In this document: piece after piece, positions 20,699-22,266 of the stretch
How the letters are laid out: every line of letters starts with the position of its first letter
How positions within the stretch are numbered: position 1 is the first letter of the stretch
Virus record (IMG/VR): IMGVR_UViG_3300031656_000043
Location: 1 to 22,266 of that record
DNA length: 22,266 nt
Source: a virus
Reading direction: 5' to 3' (one strand)
Notes under the pieces: model-generated
Told to the model about the DNA's origin: nothing
The model's input: the letters and a program-made list of their open reading frames with translations, nothing else
Databases searched by the model: none
Position numbers and translations under genes: made by a program

Positions 20699-22266
20699 AT
20701 GGCTATTGAATATACACCCCTAGAGAGTTCTAACTTAGTAAACAATCCTTCAGAGGGTGGTAACTTTAGTGTAGGAAGCCCAGCAGAAATAGCAGATGCT
20801 TTATCTTTTGCATCAGAAGCTAAGAAAGCCCAAGTTGCTGCTGAGTTAGCAGAGGCTAATGCAGAAGGTTCCGCAAGTAATGCAGCTACCTCAGCTACTA
20901 ATGCTTCTTCATCAGCTACTACTGCTTCTTCTGCTGTAACTAGTACAGCTACCTCAGCTACTAATGCTTCTAACTCGGCAACAACTGCTTCTACAGCAGC
21001 TACTAATGCCTCTAACTCAGAGACTGCTGCAAGTACTAGCGAAACCAATGCTGCTACTAGTGCTACTACAGCTACTACTAAAGCAAGCGAAGCTGCTACC
21101 TCAGCTACTAATGCTTCTACTAGTGAGACTAATGCTGCTACTAGTGCAACCACTGCAACTACTAAAGCAGGAGAGGCTTCTACTTCAGCTAGCAATGCAG
21201 CTACTTCAGCAACTAGTGCAGCTACTGCTAAGACTAATGCAGAGACTGCAGAAACTAACGCAGAGACTGCTGAAACTAATGCAGCAGCCAGTGCAACCAC
21301 TGCTACTAATCAAGCTACTGCTGCAAATACTAGTGCAACCAATGCTGCTACTAGTGCTACTACAGCTACTACTAAAGCAAGCGAAGCTGCTACATCAGCT
21401 ACTAATGCCTCTAACTCAGAGACTGCTGCAAGTACGTCAGCTACTAATGCCTCTAACTCAGAAACTGCTTCAGGTACTTCAGCTACTAACGCTGCTACTA
21501 GTGCATCTACAGCTACTACTAAAGCTAGTGAAGCTGTCACTTCAGCCAGTAATGCAGCTACGTCTGCCACTGCTGCTGCAACTGCAAAAACTAACGCAGA
21601 GACTGCTGAGACTAACGCAGAGACCGCAGAGACTAACGCTGCTGCTTCTGCAACTACTGCTACTAATCAAGCTACTGCTGCAGGGACTTCAGCTACTAAC
21701 GCTGCTGCTAGTGCTACCACGGCTACTACTAAAGCTAGTGAAGCATCAACTAGTGCAACTAATGCAGAAACTGCTGAGACTGCTGCAGTTGCCGCTAAAG
21801 ATGCTGCACTTGCAGCCTTTGATTCTTTTGACGATAGGTACTTGGGACAAAAGTCCAGTGACCCGGGAACAGACAACGATGGCGATGCTCTGGCTGCTGG
21901 CATGCTCTACTTCAACACGACTTCAGATGTAATGAAAGTATACGAAGGCTCTAATTGGGTTGCAGCTTATGCATCTGCTACTGGAAGCTTACTTGCTGCT
22001 AACAACCTAAGTGACCTTGCGAATGCTGGAAGTGCTAGGAGTAATTTAGGACTTGGCTCCGCAGCCACCTCAGCATCGTCAGCATTTGCCACGGCTTCTC
22101 AAGCTGACCAGACTGTTGGGCTAACAGGTGCGGGTGCCACTAGTATTTCTGGTACTTATCCGAACTTCACGATTACCAGTACAGACACAAATACAAACAC
22201 GACATACAGTATCCAAGACGGTGAGCTGTCGCAGAATAACTTTACGAACGCTGATCACACCAAGCT
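20699..22266 (+). CDS. Tail fibre protein, N-terminal 522 codons
   Basis: Probable host-receptor-binding fibre, running past the right edge. ATG at 20699 follows AAGGAGATGGCTA. After an N-terminal region (MAIEYTPLESSNLVNNPSEGG) that may attach to the tail, residues about 40-378 are an Ala/Thr/Ser/Asn-rich heptad-like repeat (units such as ATSATTATTKASEA and TNAETAETNAAASA) typical of the trimeric coiled-coil shaft of lambda Stf-like fibres. It then changes to folded domains: FDDRYLGQKSSDPGTDNDGDA, MLYFNTTSDVMKVYEGSNW, NNLSDLANAGSARSNLGLGSAA, and GATSISGTYPNFTITSTDT, all frequent in phage fibres. A 119-codon block is duplicated in the shaft. The repeats create long spurious frames on both strands. 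Confidence 0.85.
   Translation, partial: MAIEYTPLESSNLVNNPSEGGNFSVGSPAEIADALSFASEAKKAQVAAELAEANAEGSASNAATSATNASSSATTASSAVTSTATSATNASNSATTASTAATNASNSETAASTSETNAATSATTATTKASEAATSATNASTSETNAATSATTATTKAGEASTSASNAATSATSAATAKTNAETAETNAETAETNAAASATTATNQATAANTSATNAATSATTATTKASEAATSATNASNSETAASTSATNASNSETASGTSATNAATSASTATTKASEAVTSASNAATSATAAATAKTNAETAETNAETAETNAAASATTATNQATAAGTSATNAAASATTATTKASEASTSATNAETAETAAVAAKDAALAAFDSFDDRYLGQKSSDPGTDNDGDALAAGMLYFNTTSDVMKVYEGSNWVAAYASATGSLLAANNLSDLANAGSARSNLGLGSAATSASSAFATASQADQTVGLTGAGATSISGTYPNFTITSTDTNTNTTYSIQDGELSQNNFTNADHTK
21227..21940 (+). repeat. 119-codon duplication in tail-fibre shaft
   Basis: The segment starting at the AKTNAETAETNAETAETN unit at 21227 recurs at 21584, a period of 357 nt (119 codons, in frame). 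The protein around it is nearly identical, including ATTATNQATAA, while many codons differ synonymously (GCT-AAG against GCA-AAA), so the copies are old or have been kept apart. The second copy loses similarity after about 21770. Confidence 0.7.

Noticed and set aside
20692-20709. ATG at 20692 as start of the fibre gene
   Set aside because: It lies only 1-2 nt after the AAGGAG ribosome site and gives a five-codon frame; ATG at 20699 has correct spacing and opens the long frame.
20668-21903. Long antisense and alternative-frame reading frames over the tail-fibre region (Val/Ala/Leu-rich or Leu/Gln-rich proteins)
   Set aside because: They are produced by the GCT/ACT/AAT-type codon repeats of the fibre gene; their compositions are pure repeat shadow, they lack ribosome sites and they would start within or oppose the late operon.

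Overview
The window is a piece of a tailed double-stranded DNA phage genome, most likely a podovirus-like phage of a Gram-negative, possibly marine, bacterium. The evidence is a dense, strand-sorted layout in which genes overlap by 1 to 14 nt, a complete morphogenesis block (large terminase, portal, scaffold, major capsid protein, adaptor, tail fibre), and replication genes of phage type. I see no tRNA, rRNA, insertion sequence, integrase or CRISPR array. The host assignment is inference only.

Region 1 (1-4627, minus strand) holds nucleotide and DNA metabolism: the start of a DnaQ/Pol I-type 3'-5' exonuclease or DNA polymerase, a vitamin B12-dependent class II ribonucleotide reductase, an endonuclease VII-like HNH nuclease, several small conserved phage genes, a possible small terminase subunit, and a T7 gp2.5-like single-strand DNA-binding protein.

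Region 2 (4689-11017, minus strand) is the most distinctive part. It is one tightly coupled operon with a gamma-glutamylcyclotransferase-like protein, an ATP-grasp ligase, a class II glutamine amidotransferase, two different glutamine-synthetase-fold amidoligases (one resembling the phiEco32 COOH-NH2 ligase family), two unrecognised proteins and a small HTH-like protein. Together these look like a phage-encoded pathway that forms, trims or transfers amide/peptide bonds on a substrate that cannot be named from sequence.

Region 3 (11018-12707) is the switch between strands. It holds a second possible ssDNA-binding protein, a two-helix membrane protein, two intrinsic terminators and two promoter-like repeats, then about 660 nt without a convincing gene that is packed with short direct and inverted repeats. 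It lies between leftward and rightward transcription and probably contains the promoters of the rightward operon, and perhaps a replication or packaging site.

Region 4 (12708-22266, plus strand) is the late module in the order terminase, portal, two small proteins, scaffold, capsid, strong terminator, small protein, adaptor, and a long Ala/Thr/Ser-rich tail fibre that runs off the window.

Two features of control stand out. Four copies of a composite motif (T-tract, AACCGACA, TACATGCA, read on the minus strand) sit immediately after terminators and before operon starts, and look like phage-specific promoters. A second motif, AGTACCTTATAGAG, is shared between the switch region and the leader of one minus-strand gene.
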